Positions 42,573 through 43,790 of a DNA stretch of 43,790 bases are shown here, one piece after another. A program made the translations under genes and the position numbers. The stretch spans positions 5,797 through 49,586 of the forward strand of contig NZ_KZ672965.1 in the NCBI RefSeq assembly GCF_002964845.1, written 5' to 3'. This DNA is from Thermus tenuipuniceus (lineage in GTDB: Bacteria; Deinococcota; Deinococci; Deinococcales; Thermaceae). The stretch's first letter is position 1; each line of letters begins with the position of its first letter. The notes under the pieces were generated by a model. The model was not told the DNA's origin. It did no database searches and saw only the letters and a list, made by a program, of their open reading frames with translations.

Positions 42573-43675
42573 ATCCGCCTCCTTACCAGCTCCCTCAGGA
42601 TGATGAACCTTTGGATCTCGGAGGTTCCCTCATAGATCTGGAGCACCTTGGCGTCGCGGTACAGCTTGGCCAAGGGATACTCCTCGCTGTAGCCGTTTCC
42701 GCCAAAGACCTGGAGGGCCTCCGACACCCCCCGCACGGCGGCGTCGGCGGCGAAGGCCTTGGCCGTGGCTGCCTCCAAGGCGTTCTCCTCGCCTCGTTCC
42801 GCCAGCTCGGCAGCCTTCAAGGTAAGAAGGCGGGCGGCCTCCAGGTCCATGTGCATCTCCGCCAGCTTAAACCCCACCCCCTGGTGCTCCAGAAGAGGCC
42901 TGCCGAAAGCCTTCCGCATGGCAGCGTAGGCCAGGGCCTCGTCCAAGGCCCTCCGCAATAGCCCCACCGCCAAGGCCGCCACCATGGGCCGGGAGCGGTT
43001 GAACACCCGCATGGCCAGGGCAAACCCCTCCCGGGCGATCAAGCCCTCCTCGGGCACCAGGACGCCGTCCAGGTACACCTCCGCCGCCGGGGAGGCTTTC
43101 TGCCCCAGCTTGGACAAAGGAGGCCCCACCTCCACCCCCATCCCCCGCTCCACCAGAAAGGCGGCGATCCCCTCCCGGCCCTCCGCCACCTTGGCAAAGA
43201 CCACGAAAAAAGAAGCCTCCGGGGCATGGCTGATCCAGGTTTTGCGCCCGTGGAGGCGGTATCCGCCCGGCACCCTTTCCGCCCGGGTGCGGATGGCGGC
43301 CACATCCGAGCCCGCGTGGGGCTCGGTAAGGGCGTAGGAGGCCACCTCCTCCCTGAGCCGGGGTAGAAAGCTTCGGGCGTGGGCACTTCCCGAGAGGAGA
43401 AGGGCGTCCGCCACCAGGTTGTTGAGGAGCAAGGCCGCCGCCACCCCGGTGCAGGCATAGGCCAGTTCCTCCGCCACCAGGACCAGGCTCCTGGGCCCAA
43501 GCCCGGCCCCGCCCAGCTCCTCCGGGACCAGCAGTACCGGAAAACCAAGCCCCGCCGCCTCCCGAAACAGGGGCCAGGGAAACCGGGCCTCCTGGTCCAG
43601 ATGCCTGGCCTGGGGCAGGATGCGCTCCCGAGCAAAGCGCCGGGCCAGCTCCCGAACGGATTTCTCCAGGTCCAC
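42557..43675 (-). CDS. Acyl-CoA dehydrogenase
   Basis: 372 residues from GTG 43675, FAD-dependent first step of beta-oxidation. Family motifs: [40 protein letters not shown], and the catalytic Glu in [12 protein letters not shown]. The frame is open to TTG 43786, but a promoter (TTGCCC - 17 - TAAACT) lies between that TTG and GTG 43675, and [19 protein letters not shown] is a normal N-terminus; I therefore place the start at 43675. First gene of the minus-strand operon; chain-length preference unknown. Confidence 0.92.
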   Translation of the reverse strand: MDLEKSVRELARRFARERILPQARHLDQEARFPWPLFREAAGLGFPVLLVPEELGGAGLGPRSLVLVAEELAYACTGVAAALLLNNLVADALLLSGSAHARSFLPRLREEVASYALTEPHAGSDVAAIRTRAERVPGGYRLHGRKTWISHAPEASFFVVFAKVAEGREGIAAFLVERGMGVEVGPPLSKLGQKASPAAEVYLDGVLVPEEGLIAREGFALAMRVFNRSRPMVAALAVGLLRRALDEALAYAAMRKAFGRPLLEHQGVGFKLAEMHMDLEAARLLTLKAAELAERGEENALEAATAKAFAADAAVRGVSEALQVFGGNGYSEEYPLAKLYRDAKVLQIYEGTSEIQRFIILRELVRRRIWESP

Positions 43676-43691
43676 GGGAACCCCCGGCAAA

Positions 43692-43720
43692 AGTTTACCC
43701 GGTCCAAAACCCCGGGGCAA
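43692..43720 (-). promoter_or_regulatory. Promoter of the beta-oxidation operon (TTGCCC - 17 bp - TAAACT)
   Basis: Minus-strand -35 TTGCCC (43720-43715), 17-bp spacer, -10 TAAACT (43697-43692). Predicted leader about 10 nt before GTG 43675. In the remaining 70 nt to the window edge I see only an AT-rich TAAGAT and no gene. Confidence 0.55.
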
Positions 43721-43790
43721 GGGTCTGTAATTGGCCACCACATTTGAGACACCTTGGGGAACCGACTCCCTCCGTATCTTAGCCAAGAAC

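Overview
The window is high-GC chromosomal DNA of a Thermus species. The main reasons are a Taq-type DNA polymerase I, a Gfh1-type Gre factor with four tip aspartates, a fused SecDF whose functional residues fall at the T. thermophilus numbers (D340, D637, R671), a tmRNA tag ending AYALAA, and repeated leaderless-type promoters with a -10 box 6-8 nt before the start codon. I cannot name the species. Every call comes from reading the sequence; no searches were run.

Layout. (1) 1-3844, minus: polA (last ~12 codons off the left edge), a YigZ/IMPACT protein and aroE. (2) 3905-8620, plus: NfeD-type membrane protease, flotillin FloA, a proline-rich membrane peptide, PhoH, YbeY, a DgkA-type kinase and a small Cys4 protein, mostly overlapping or nearly abutting. 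(3) 8585-11504, plus: a strong promoter, then gfh1, lysS and a cation-diffusion-facilitator transporter. (4) 11602-14236, plus: a two-subunit B12 acyl-CoA mutase whose pocket looks like isobutyryl-CoA mutase rather than methylmalonyl-CoA mutase, and a hot-dog thioesterase. (5) 14190-19938, minus: riboflavin genes ribD-ribE-ribBA behind an FMN riboswitch, then a tandem-VWA membrane protein and a small coiled-coil protein. (6) 19945-20870: a decayed transposase and the tmRNA gene ssrA. (7) 20861-27350, plus: rimP-nusA-rnpM-infB, an unrecognised small membrane/secreted ORF, and secDF, closed by a two-way terminator.

(8) 27351-43720 is an accessory CoA/organic-acid catabolism island. A large STAND ATPase with a SARP-like C-terminal DNA-binding domain (minus) diverges from a ten-gene plus-strand run, which is followed by an eleventh gene with a possible promoter of its own. 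The run holds a KAS III-like enzyme, acyl-CoA ligase, two alpha/beta hydrolases, a MaoC hydratase, a complete branched-chain-amino-acid-type ABC importer and a 3-hydroxybutyrate dehydrogenase. A converging minus-strand beta-oxidation set (acyl-CoA dehydrogenase, thiolase, HSD10-like dehydrogenase, short CaiB-type CoA transferase) meets it at a shared CTAG stop.

Most worth following up: the candidate SARP-type operator (11-bp direct repeat) with its adjacent regulator and catabolic operon; the small membrane/RPP-containing ORF directly upstream of secDF, a position used by secretion-monitoring arrest peptides elsewhere; the mutase specificity switch; and the Cys-His-His KAS III-like enzyme.
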